From Combretum micranthum (lineage: Eukaryota > Streptophyta > Magnoliopsida > Myrtales > Combretaceae), in assembly GCA_024138025.1 (NCBI GenBank), contig JAMXBD010000014.1:682001-746000 (forward strand): DNA of 64,000 nt, written 5' to 3'. Position 1 is the stretch's first letter, and every line of letters begins with the position of its first letter. The notes under the pieces are model-generated. The model was not told where the DNA came from. It made no database searches and saw nothing but the letters and a program-made list of their open reading frames with translations. Both the position numbers and the translations under genes were made by a program. This document shows positions 1 through 10,800 of the stretch, piece by piece.

Positions 1-1
1 G

Positions 2-1189
2 TTACATGGACGCCCAACGAGAGGTCGTGGAGGCAAACGAGTTAATTCTACTCGGGCAAATTTGTCTGAAACTATAACAACTCCTGAGATGACTCCCTCT
101 GACTTCTTTTCTCCTGATGAGATTCAGTATCTCAAGCGTCTGATGTCTCATAAAGAATCTTCCTCCAGTGCCAAATCCAACTTTGTGCAGTTAGGTAATG
201 CTTTTTCTGCTACCCTTGATACTAATCATTGGATTATTGATTCTGGTGCAAATAGACACATGACGGGCTCCACAAAAAATCTTCTTGAATGCTCACCATG
301 TTTAACTAGGGACAATGTCCGAATAGCCGATGGCTCTTTTAGCCCAATTTCTCGAACAGGTTCTATTTTATGTACTCCCCATATCAAACTATCCTCTATA
401 CTTCATGTCCCTCAATTTCCTGTCAATCTGTCATCTGTCATCTGTCATCTGTCATCTGTCAGTACACTTACAAAAAATCTCAACTGTAAAATTGAGTTTT
501 TTCCTTATCATTGTGTCTTTCAGGATCTTCAAACAGGGAAGAGGATTGGCAGTGGTAGATTGCACGATGGCTTATATATGTTGGATGAAAGTCAAGGATC
601 TAGTCTCCAACGGGCTTTTTATGGGGGAAATAAAGCTGTTAATCAAAAAATCTTGCAATGGCACGGGCGTTTGGGACATCCCTCCTTTTTTGTGTTAAGC
701 AAATTATTTCTTAGTTTGTTTTCAAAGACTCGGTTTGATTCATTAGTTTGTGATCCTTGCGAATATGCAAAACATTCTCCAAACTCTTATCCTTTGATTA
801 ATAATAAAAGCCAGTTTCCTTTCATGACTATTCACTCTGATGTTTGGGGTCCTACCCAGACTACTTCCTTGTCTGGTAATCGATGGTTTGTCACTTTTAT
901 TGATTGTTGCACCAGGATGACTTGGGTCTATTTACTTAAGGCTAAGAGTGATGTGTTTTCCTACTTTCAGTCTTTTCATAAGATGGTTTGCACCCAATTT
1001 GATGCTAAAATAAAAATTCTTAGGACTGATAATGGCACCGAATACATGAATGAAAGATTTAATTCTTATTTAGGGTCATATGGGATAATTCATCAAACTA
1101 GTTGTCCTTATACAAGTGCACAGAATGGGGTAGCTGAGAGGAAGAATCGGCATCTTTTGGAAGTTGCTAGTCTCTTATGTTTACCATGA
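2..1189 (+). pseudogene. Copia A pol part 1: protease, GAG-pre-integrase, integrase
   Basis: The frame is open from the first bases of the window and starts with an Arg/Gly-rich gag end. The protease motif WIIDSGANRHM keeps the catalytic DSG. The integrase zinc-binding His pair lies in WHGRLGHP and its Cys pair in CDPC. The catalytic core shows HSDVWGP, RTDNGTEY and the Glu in GVAERKN, so the D,D,E triad is present. The frame ends at a TGA at 1187; integrase homology continues at once in another frame, so a small indel broke it. A 7-bp repeat near 427-462 has expanded inside the GAG-pre-integrase region. Confidence 0.9.
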
Positions 1190-1868
1190 ATCTTCCTAAG
1201 CCTTACTGGGGAAATGCAATTCTAGTTGCTGCATATCTGATCAACCGAATGCCTCTTAGGTCCTTAACTACAAGAGTCCTTTAGAAACCTTAACAGGACA
1301 TAACACATACACTGTCCCTCCAAAGGTATTTGGATGTGTTTGTTTTGTTCATACTAAGGATGCTGGGAAACTAGATCCAAGAGCCCTTAGGTGTGTGTTT
1401 ATTGGGTACTCACCGACACAAAAAGGTTACAGATGCTCACCCTCCATCTAGGAAGTATTTTGTGAGTATGGATGTTACTTTCAGAGAAACTGAACCTTAC
1501 TACAATCCAACTCCATCATCTCTTCAGGGGGAGAATAATGCAAAGGAAGAGATGATACCTAGTACTGTGACCCTCATTGATCTTACCCCAAGAAAAGTGA
1601 TGATCAGAAGGAGACTATAATCCAGGGGGAGAAAATTGGACGTTTGGATAAACCTGATTTGAAGAGGTACTCAAGGAGAAACAAAGACATAACAGAAGAA
1701 GTCATCGTGCAACCTACTCTGCTGCCAAGAATCATCCTCTTCTGGTGAGTTATTTTTTGATGATTTAGATAAACCTATTTCTCAAAGAAAAGGTGTTAGA
1801 GTACTAAACATCCCATTTCTAATTTTGTTTCCTATGATTCTTTATCTCCTACCTATAGAGGTTTTGCC
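1190..1868 (+). pseudogene. Copia A pol part 2: integrase C-terminal region, broken
   Basis: Homology to the copia integrase C-terminal region (KPYWGNAI, AAYLINRMP, RKYFVSMDVTF) is spread over several frames. A frameshift lies near 1186 and more stops and shifts follow between 1270 and 1440. The longest open piece is 1393-1620. From 1621 to 1868 the variable linker before the reverse transcriptase is low in complexity and carries no long frame. No function is expected. Confidence 0.8.
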
Positions 1869-3421
1869 TTGTCCATTTCGTCTGTGTCTATTCCACAGGA
1901 TTGGAAGGAAGCACTCAATGATCCAAAATGGAAGGGAGCAATGATTGAAGAAATGAAAGCCTTGACTAAGAATGAGACTTGGGAGCTTGTTACCTCTCCA
2001 CCTGGAAAGAAACTGGTAGGCTGCAAATGGGTGTTTACTGTAAAACACAAAGCTGATGGATCAATTGATAGGTTCAAAGCTAGATTGGTGGCTAAAGGAT
2101 TCACTCAAACCTATGGGGTAGACTACCAGGAAACTTTTGCTCCAGTAGCAAAAATGAACACAATCAGAATCTTGTTATCATGTGCAGCCAATCTTGATTG
2201 GGATTTACAGCAGTTTGATGTGAAAAATGCCTTTCTACATGGAGATTTAGAAGAAGAAGTGTATATGGAGATCCCTCCTGGATTTGATACTGAAACAACA
2301 CATGGGAAAGTATGCAGACTGAAAAAGGCATTATATGGATTAAAGCAATCTCCTAGAGCATGGTTCGACAGATTCAGCAAAGCATGACTTCTTTCGGCTA
2401 TCAACAGAGCAATGCAGATCATACTCTATTTATTAAACATAACAAGGGTAAAATTACTATTCTCATAGTTTATGTTGATGACATAGTAATGACAGGAGAT
2501 GATGAAAAGGAGATAGCTCGATTGAAGAAACTTTTGGCTCAGGAATTTGAAATCAAGGATCTGGGAAAACTGCAATATTTCTTAGGAATTGAAGTTGCCA
2601 GATCAAAGAAAGGTATCTTCATTTCTCAGAGAAAATATATTCTGGATCTCCTGGAAGAAACTGGCATGTTGGGTTGTAAGCCAGCTGAATCTCCTATTGA
2701 AAACAACCATAAGCTAGAAGTTGGAATTGGTGATGCAGTTGATTTAGGGAGATATCAGAGATTGGTAGGAAGACTGATATATCTCTCACACACTAGACCC
2801 GACATTGCATATGCAGTCAGTCTAGTGAGTCAATTTATGCATGATCCACGAGAATCACACATGCAAGCAGTATTTCGCATCTTGAGATATCTGAAGTCTG
2901 CTGGAAAAGGACTACTATTTGCCAAACATGGTCACCTTCAGATAGAATGCTTTACAGATGCAGATTGGGCTGGATCTCCAAGTGATAGAAGATCCACCAC
3001 TGGCTACTGTACTTTTGTAGGAGGAAATCTAGTAACATGGAGGAGCAAGAAAAAATGTAGTTGCTCGATCAAGTGCTGAAGCAGAATACAGAGCTATGGC
3101 TCAAGGGGTTTGTGAGCTTCTGTGGGTACAGAAGATATTAGAAGAATTAAGTCTATCGAGCAAAGATACACTGTCCTTGTATTGTGACAATAAAGCTGCT
3201 ATTAATATAGCACAAAATCCAGTTCAACATGATAGAACCAAGCACATAGAGATTGATCGACACTTCATCAAAGAGAAATTGATAATGGTGCCTTGAATTT
3301 ACATCATGTGACATCTGATAAGCAACTGGCTGTGTTACTAAAGGGTTGTGTCACAGGACCTATCATACTTTAGTTTGCAAGTTGGGCATGTGTGATATCT
3401 ATGCTCCAACTTGAGGGGGAG
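1869..3421 (+). pseudogene. Copia A pol part 3: reverse transcriptase and RNase H
   Basis: The reverse transcriptase begins near 1890. It contains [21 protein letters not shown] and [12 protein letters not shown], and the catalytic YVDD followed by IVMTGDD near 2473. RNase H follows with [19 protein letters not shown] and [14 protein letters not shown]. Three frameshifts (near 2385, 3055 and 3280) split it into 1869-2387, 2360-3079 and 3096-3296. The remaining C-terminal codons run degraded to the polypurine tract at 3412. The catalytic residues are intact, so decay is by indel rather than by active-site change. Confidence 0.92.
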
Positions 3422-3580
3422 TGTTGATATACGTGTAATATTATTAGTATTATTCCTATAACAATGTAATTAATAGTATGGTAGGTAAGGTAGACCAATG
3501 TCACAAGTTTTTTGTATAAATAGATGTATTCTTATACAAATATATAAAAAATACTTCTCAAATACTCTCTAAATTCATCA
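3422..3580 (+). repeat. 3' LTR of copia A
   Basis: It starts TGTTGATATACG directly after the purine tract and ends TTCATCA, about 159 bp, with the usual TG..CA ends. The following five bases are GAAAC, which should be the target duplication; the matching copy would be at the left end of the element, outside the window. Confidence 0.82.
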
Positions 3581-4348
3581 GAAACCGGTATACTGGGATG
3601 CAAGCCAAGTAAAACACCAGTTGAACTTGGGAACAAAGGAAAAATGCTTGAAGGAAGGCCTGTTGATAAAGGACAGTATCAAAGACTAGTTGGAAAACTC
3701 ATCTATCTCTCACATACAAGGCCGAACATTGCCTTTGCAGTAAGCTTGGTGAGTCAATATATGCATGCTCCGTGTCAAGGTCATCTAACCGCTGTGTATA
3801 GAATCTTGAGATACTTGAAGTATACACCTGGGAAAGGCTTGTTTTTTGCAAAAAAAACAACGATCGGAAGGTGAAAGTATTCACAGATGCAGATTAGGAT
3901 AGGTCAGTTGATGATCGCAAATCAACATCTGGCTACCACACATTCCTATAGGGAAATCTGGTAATTTGGCGCAGTGAAAAACAAACAATGGTTGCTAGAA
4001 GTAGTGTGGAAGCTGAGTTTAGAGCAATGGCTCATGGAATATGTGAACTTATTAAGAGTGCTAAATGAACTGAAGATTGGAGTTGAAGAACCTATGTTGC
4101 TCTATTGTGATAACAAGTCAACAATTAGTATAGCGCACAATCCTGTTCATCATGATAGAACCAAACACGTGGAGATTGACCGACATTTTATTAAATAAAA
4201 CTCGATGGGAACATTATCAGAGTTGAATATGTGCCTACTTCTCATCAACTAGCTGATCTCCTCACAAAAGGACTTTTAGAGCAAACTCATGAGTTTCTTG
4301 AAAGCAAGCTTGGTCTTATCAAAATCTATAGCCAAGCTTGAGAGGGAG
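3581..4348 (+). pseudogene. Copia B: end of reverse transcriptase and RNase H, broken
   Basis: It resumes in the reverse transcriptase connection region right after the copia [21 protein letters not shown] and HLTAVYRILRYLK are visible, then RNase H with LLYCDNKSTISIAHNP and [14 protein letters not shown], and the C-terminal ADLLTKGLL. Stops and shifts near 3870-3960 and at 4196 break it. A purine tract (GAGAGGGAG) at 4340 leads into its LTR. The 5' part lies left of copia A, outside the window. Confidence 0.88.
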
Positions 4349-4927
4349 TGTAGACAAAATCAAAATTATATTTATTAAGATTTGTATATATTTAAGGATG
4401 TAGACCAAGTCAGAATTGTATTTATCAAGATTTGTATATATTTTAGGCCTAATCATTAATTGTCCGTTCACTTTACTATAATTGCAATTCTATTACAGTC
4501 TTATTCCTTACGAATAGCTATCACGGCATTTAGTTTACTGAATAGCGATTCCACAATGAATCCTTATTACACAAAACATTGAACAGTCATTTTTTATTCA
4601 AACCTATGAGTACCGATTCAATGCTGGAACTGTCTTTTTTTTTTTTTCGAAATATTACCATTTAAATGAAAAATTAATAAAGAAAAATCCTATTACAGTT
4701 CTATTCCATTCCTCTGTAATAGGAATTACATTACAGTCTTATTCATTCAGCGAAGTGAACGAACCATAAATTTGTTTCCTTAAATAGGTCATTTGATTTG
4801 TTTCCTTTTCTTTTAGGATTTTTAGCCAATATATTCTGATCTTGTAAGATTTGTTTTTCCCTCTTGTAATCTATTTAAAGAGAAGAATTCTCAATATACA
4901 ATAGAATTCTACAGAAATTTTTTTCAA
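4349..4927 (+). repeat. LTR of copia B, with internal 50-bp duplication and an inserted MITE-like segment
   Basis: It starts TGTAGACAAAATC after the purine tract. The first about 50 bp are tandemly duplicated (4349-4398 and 4399-4448, with a few changes). The downstream edge is placed near the TTTTTTTCA at about 4927, but no second LTR is in the window to confirm it. Plant LTR features such as a T-rich stretch and an R-U-like segment lie at 4800-4920. Confidence 0.6.
4458..4774. mobile_element. MITE-like insertion in the copia B LTR
   Basis: The two ends are inverted copies of one another: CCGTTCACTTTACT on the left and, read on the minus strand, TCGTTCACTTCGCT on the right. A second pairing block ends in CTATTACAG on each side. 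The interior is AT-rich with no coding capacity. The size, about 310 bp, and the structure fit a miniature inverted-repeat element, but no target duplication could be fixed and the superfamily is open. Confidence 0.45.
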
Positions 4928-6769
4928 ATAGTGTTTCTTTACCATTCAAGTAACATCAAGTAGACATATTCATACTAGTGGGCTTATGAAGAAGAGTTGG
5001 GGGTTCAAGACACGATCCAAATTATCAGCACATCTGTGCAAGTATAAATATATCTCACATGATATATGCTGTAACATCTACTAAGAAAATGAAACCCATC
5101 CTACTAGTGAATACAATGAATCTCACACAAGCAATACACCATCCCTAAAAGGTGGGGAAGAAGATGACAAAAGCAAAAGCAAGACAAGAAAGAGACAGGG
5201 AAAGCTTACTCTAAGAAAGCACTTCTGAAAACCAATATCAAGCTATTCAAGCAATGGTGGACTTTTGGTGGCTGATATGCAATGATGGTAAAGACGCAGT
5301 GAGGCTATCTCAAAATCAAATATTAACCATGATAAGAATGATGCAATGATACTGTTCTCCATGAATGGAGTACCTCAATGCTCAATTAAAGAATTTCACT
5401 ATTTGGAATGGGATTATCAAGAAAATTGCAAAAAGCTAAGTAATTGGAAACACGGTCACCTCCTTATCAAGAATGTTTAGTATCCAACCCACTTTATCTC
5501 CCTTTTCCCCATTCCACCTTTCCTCATGAGAAACTATGAAGATTGGTTAACGGATTTAGGTAATTTGGCTGATGAATTTGTGTAAATGATAGAGAATTAG
5601 AGATCCCCATGCGGCAAATATTTGACACAAGCAAATGCAAGCCTAAGCTAAATGGGATTGGCTACTTGAAAGAATATCTCATCATCCAAGACTAAATTAG
5701 AAATATCTAACAAACTCCGCGTGTGTGTGTTTTTCGTTTTTTTCTTTTATTTTTTTAATTTATAATTTTCAATTTTAAGACTATTAAGATCACTTAATGA
5801 TAATTCTGCTATTCATCAAGAATGGGCAACTCTGTAACTGTTATTGATTCAAAGAAAGAAATAAGCAGTAGAGTACCATGTGTGTTTATAAGCTAAAATG
5901 TCAGGTTATGTCCATTAATGTGCTTTGTCTGTGTATGTAACTCCATTTGTGTCCACAAGTCATACATTGTTTATCTGTCAAGTCCTTTTTGCACGTGGAT
6001 GCATAGACGTGTGGGGCTGATGAATATGCAGCCAAGTTGTAGTGGGTAGAGGGAAGTGTGAGTTCAAAAGAGCCCTTTGTTCCGTAATTCTGGAGCTATT
6101 TACAACCTTCCAATTAAGAATTCTCTAGTGTATTAGCAAGTGCATGAAAGACGCAGTTTTAGATTCTCTTGAGGGGCCAAAATTACCACATCACACTTAT
6201 TAATAACAAGAAATGTAATTTTGCTATGCCATTAGAACTTTTACATCACTGTACTATTTTGATCAAGCCTGGCTAAGGAAAGAGTTTTGAGATATATATT
6301 TATATATGCATGCGAAATTTATTTTTATATTTTAGCCCAATAAGATTTAAAGAAAAAAAGGAAGGAAAGAAAGAAAGAAAGAAAAAGCCATCTTATTCAA
6401 TTTTTTGGGTAAATTAATGGGACTTCTGCTGTTAGTGTGTGGAGCAATTAGGAATAATAATAGGAAATGGGGTTGATATGTAACCATCACTTAACTGAAT
6501 GAAAATAGAAGAATTCATTTGAAAAAACAAAAACCTTATGCTTATTTTCAAGCACGAAACCTTAAAAATTATAGAACGGTTGGGTTTTCACTAATGGGCC
6601 CAAAAAATTGCACATCATAGGGAAACACAAAAGGAATTCACTAAGAACTAGACTTGAACCTAATATCATTGTTAATAAACTTATCATTAGAGCTTTGGAT
6701 TGATCTTATAACAGTAACATATAAGGCAGTCCCTCAATTTTTAGAGATACAAAAATATGAAAAACCTAC
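4928..6769. other. CSTF77 intron 16 remainder, no gene seen
   Basis: AT-rich non-coding DNA between the copia B LTR and exon 16. I searched it on the minus strand for the next CSTF77 exon, which in other plants begins with a VWKRF-like sequence, and found none. It has a GAAA-rich run near 6355-6385 and no other structure that I can name. Confidence 0.6.
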
Positions 6770-6866
6770 CTCTGCAGATCCTTCTGCTGGCAGAGAGCTT
6801 AATGCACGCTCAAATAAAGCCCGAATATTTTTGTCATCATTCAACCGAGCCAAAAAATCTGCATAT
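6770..6866 (-). CDS. CSTF77: CSTF77 exon 16
   Basis: 97 nt, completing E432 and coding residues 433-464. It contains [20 protein letters not shown], a HAT motif typical of the family. The acceptor is TTTTCCAG and the donor GAG|GTAGGT. It ends in phase 0. Confidence 0.95.
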
Positions 6867-7769
6867 CTGGAAAATTTATACTATCTTATGCCAGCAAAAA
6901 ATATCAAACATAACAATTCAAATTCCGGAAAAAACTGCAAAAGCTTAAACACTAACAGAGAAGTGCAATTTCATGTTCCTGATTATTATAAAAAAAATAA
7001 ATAAATATGATATCTACGTAAAGCCACCTAATTTAGAATCCTGAAAAATGAATATTACCATATTGAGGCAAAATCATCTTTAATCAGATGTGGAGTTACG
7101 TTCAATTATCGCTTATCACTAGTAGAGATAAACCATTAAACAGCTTTTTTCCTATTATTACCAGGTCGACATTCAATCCATTTTATATGAGTAGAATGTA
7201 TGAAACATCAGTTTACATAACCAACTGATCAAAAGAAAGAGAAATTAAATCATTGAGAGAATCCATAGAAGGGCCTTCATCTAACAGTAAATTACACACT
7301 TCCTTTTTTAATTTTTTATTTTTCAACTATATCAACAAGGGAAAAATTCATGCTTTGCAAAGTACACATGTTACATCCTCAGAAACCGAGAAAACTTGGA
7401 ATGCAGGTGTGATGAGAGCCCCACAAGCCTACCTGTGAGGGCCAATTATAGCGTACAGGATCCACTTTCTCCTCCCACATCCAAAAGGAAACTCCACAAT
7501 TCTTTTTTAAGTTTTATCAAAATAGAAAATTCATATTTTCATTCATTGTTATCAAAAGGAAAAAATTTGACTCACTCGAGAATATACACTTGTTCATGCA
7601 TAAACTGCTTGAGACCAGCTTCAAAAATATTGTGTGCAATCTGCAATGTTCAAACAAGATATAACAAAACAACCTCACGTAGTTTCTAGATATTAGATGA
7701 TTGTTAAAGCATAACTAGCAGATATTCTCAATCCTGACAAGATTACCCAATATGACATTTTTAATCACA

Positions 7770-7809
<40 letters not shown>

Positions 7810-10800
7810 TAAAAAAACAAAGCATGATCATAACCTAAATAGCAATGAAGCAAGAATTACAAACTGAAAAAGTGGGGATTGACCATGTTAGATGAGGAGC
7901 TCCAATAGGATTTAGGCTGCCATTTCTTATCATATAGGGCTGATTCATAAGGGATAAAAACATGAGGATATAATTCCTCTCAAGACATGGCATAGAAACC
8001 AAGAATAGATTCGTTGTGCAATTTTTTGTCAATGATAGAGCAGATACAAAATGTTTGACCCCACTGGTTGGAGCAATGATCTCAAAACCCTCCCCCTCTC
8101 ACTTCACCTACTAGAAATAAGAAGGTTGAGCTTTCAAAGTTATCATTCTCAGACTTTCTGTACCCAAATTCGTCAAGTATTTTCCCATAAAGAGAAGACA
8201 ATCAAAACATGTGCAATAATCATGCTGCCAATGATATTTTTCCTCCGAAATATGAATGAAACATCCTTTCAGCCAATCACCTTCACTTTGCTTTGATTGG
8301 TTATAAGTAGATGCAATAATTGGACAGTTTTAAGTGGCACAAATGTTTCAGTGAATTGCTTTGGAATGGTCCTTTCAAAGGTTTGTTGATTATTTATGAA
8401 TCAATCAAATGGCCAAAAAATTCTATTAATTTGTAATTACATGTTGATTATCACTTATATCGTAAATCTAATGACACATAATGTCTTACTTTTACTAATC
8501 ATAATCCAGCAGATGCTTCATTTTTGTTTGGCCAACTTATTTCAGGAGCTGTACACAGCACTAAAGTAATCCGGAAAACTATTGTGGATCAGAGTTTTGT
8601 GTTATGCATAAATTTTTCCCTCATGTAAATAAGAAAAGCTCATATTTTCAGGTAAAATAATAGTTATGGCTTCTGTCAAAAATTTTCAGAAAGCTTTCTC
8701 AATGCAATATGCAACACTTCTTCACATGATATCTTCATGCTCCAACTGTTCACCGTAACCTTGGTCATCTTTATTCGAGATCACAATAAAAGATTATAAC
8801 AAGTTAAAGTGAGAATTGAGATTACCTAGACCTCATGTATATGTAAACTAATATGAGCAAGTGCAAATATTTTTTAACTTGTTGAATCTCAAAGGTGCAA
8901 GATATGTGTACCTGTTCCCACATGCATTAGTAAAGGTAAAATTTAGCAGATATACGCTCTCAGGCACTCTCATCAATGTTCAAACTTTGAGTTTCTCCAT
9001 ACGGTAATGCTAATGGAATGATGCTCATATGCAACATAGTAATGAGATTTTAGGCTGTGATTTGGAGTTCAATAGTAGGGAACCAACATATAGAAGTTTA
9101 GCATGCAAAATAGTAAAAAGAAAAGAAAAGGAAAGAGACCTTAGGTTCCTTGTCAAGACAGAAGGCTATCATTGCATAAGCAATATAAACATGGTATGTA
9201 CATGATGGAGATTTACGAGCGTCTAAGAAGTATTTGCGGGCGGCTTCCACTCCTTCTGTCCTCCTCAAAAAGCGGATATACTGAAATACAGCAAAAGTTG
9301 TGTTTTGTTATTGAAGAGCAACTAGAATTATGAGGTGATGCAGCCTCAACACATTCTTCCCATAATGTGAAGAGGCAATATTTTGACTCCTTTCAGATGA
9401 ATATTCTTTCACTTGCATAGAGGCTGTCTATAAAAATATAAAAAATAAATATTAGAGAGAATGCAAATGAAGGAGCTGAGAAACAGGGAGGGAAATAAAT
9501 TAATTAATCAATTAAAAAAATTTGAGTTTATATATTTTTATATAATCAGTAGCAGATTACTGATCCCTCCAGCAAGTGAATACCACACCAGCAGGATCAG
9601 CAGTGTACACATTTCTTTTGATAGAAGCTGAGAAGCAAGAAAACTTCAACCATTTAAAGACACTTCTTATTGCATGTGATTCACCTCATGCATTCACAAA
9701 AATTTTTGCATTTTTAATTTGCTGCAAATCTTGGCTTCTGAGACCAATAGGAATAGAGAAAATTTATAACGAATTTAGAAGTACATGTAAGTGGAAATAT
9801 CTTAGACAATTAAAACACATAAAGAATGTGCAAGCCGATTGCGGTTAATAGAGAAAGTAGATTTGCCCTTTGACTGAGCCTAGGAACATATGTCAAAGAA
9901 TCTAATTCCTCATGGTGAGGTCCAGATTGCATCACATACGTTTCCAGAGGGGCAAGTAAGGATGCAAGCGGGGCGGGTCATTATAAGGTACCCGACCGTC
10001 TAACCCACTAAAAACCCTATAGAGTTTTGGGACGGGTTTTGGGATTAAAAAAAAAAAAAAACCGATAAGTTATCAGGTTGGATTTTGGGTTTATTATGTA
10101 ACCCATTGGGAAAACCCGATCCAGCATAAATTAAAAATATTAAGTTATTATAGTAAGGATCCCATTTATATTCTATGTATGTGAAAGTAAATGGAAATGA
10201 AGTGTTTGCATCATTTTATATGATATTATTGTCTAAAATTCATTCTTTCAATATAAGTGTTTGTATCATTAATAACTTAAAACAAAATTCTTCCTTTTGC
10301 TTTTTTTTTTTTTTTTAAGAAAAAAAATTTGAAAATCTTGAGATCAAGTCCGGTCGGGTTATAGGTTCCTTAAAATCCTATCGGATTGGGTTTTGGGAAT
10401 GATAAAAAAACCCGATAGGTTTTTTCTCAGGTTCTGGGACACCCATTAAGACTCGGGTCAAGTTCGGATTTCAAAAGATCCATTCCAAACCCGCTCCGGT
10501 TGCATCCCTATGGGCAAGCCATCACATTCAAATTTATCAACAAGCTTAGTATAGTGAGCCTTGTAAAAGCAGGAAACGAGAAATATCTTTCAATGAGAGC
10601 TTTAAGTATTTTGGACCAATACTATAAAAAGAAAGATGTATAATAAAGATGTCACACATTGTGTTCAAATGTCACACATTGTGTTCAAGTAGGGAGATTA
10701 TAGTCGAGAAGTGGACAGGTATTCTATGCAATCACTAAGAAAGTAGGAGAACAAGAAAAATGGGGATCTCCTTGAAAAAACCCGAGCATTGTTATTTGAA

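Larger units (their letters stand above)
1..3580 (+). mobile_element. Copia A, Ty1/copia LTR retrotransposon, 5' end off window
   Basis: Domain order protease, GAG-pre-integrase, integrase, reverse transcriptase, RNase H on the plus strand is the Ty1/copia order. A polypurine tract (TTGAGGGGGAG) precedes a 3' LTR at 3422-3580. The 5' LTR and gag lie left of the window. Sequence directly after the LTR resumes another copia reverse transcriptase in mid-domain (copia B), so A appears to be inserted in B. It lies in CSTF77 intron 16, antisense to the gene. Several frameshifts make it non-functional. Confidence 0.93.
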
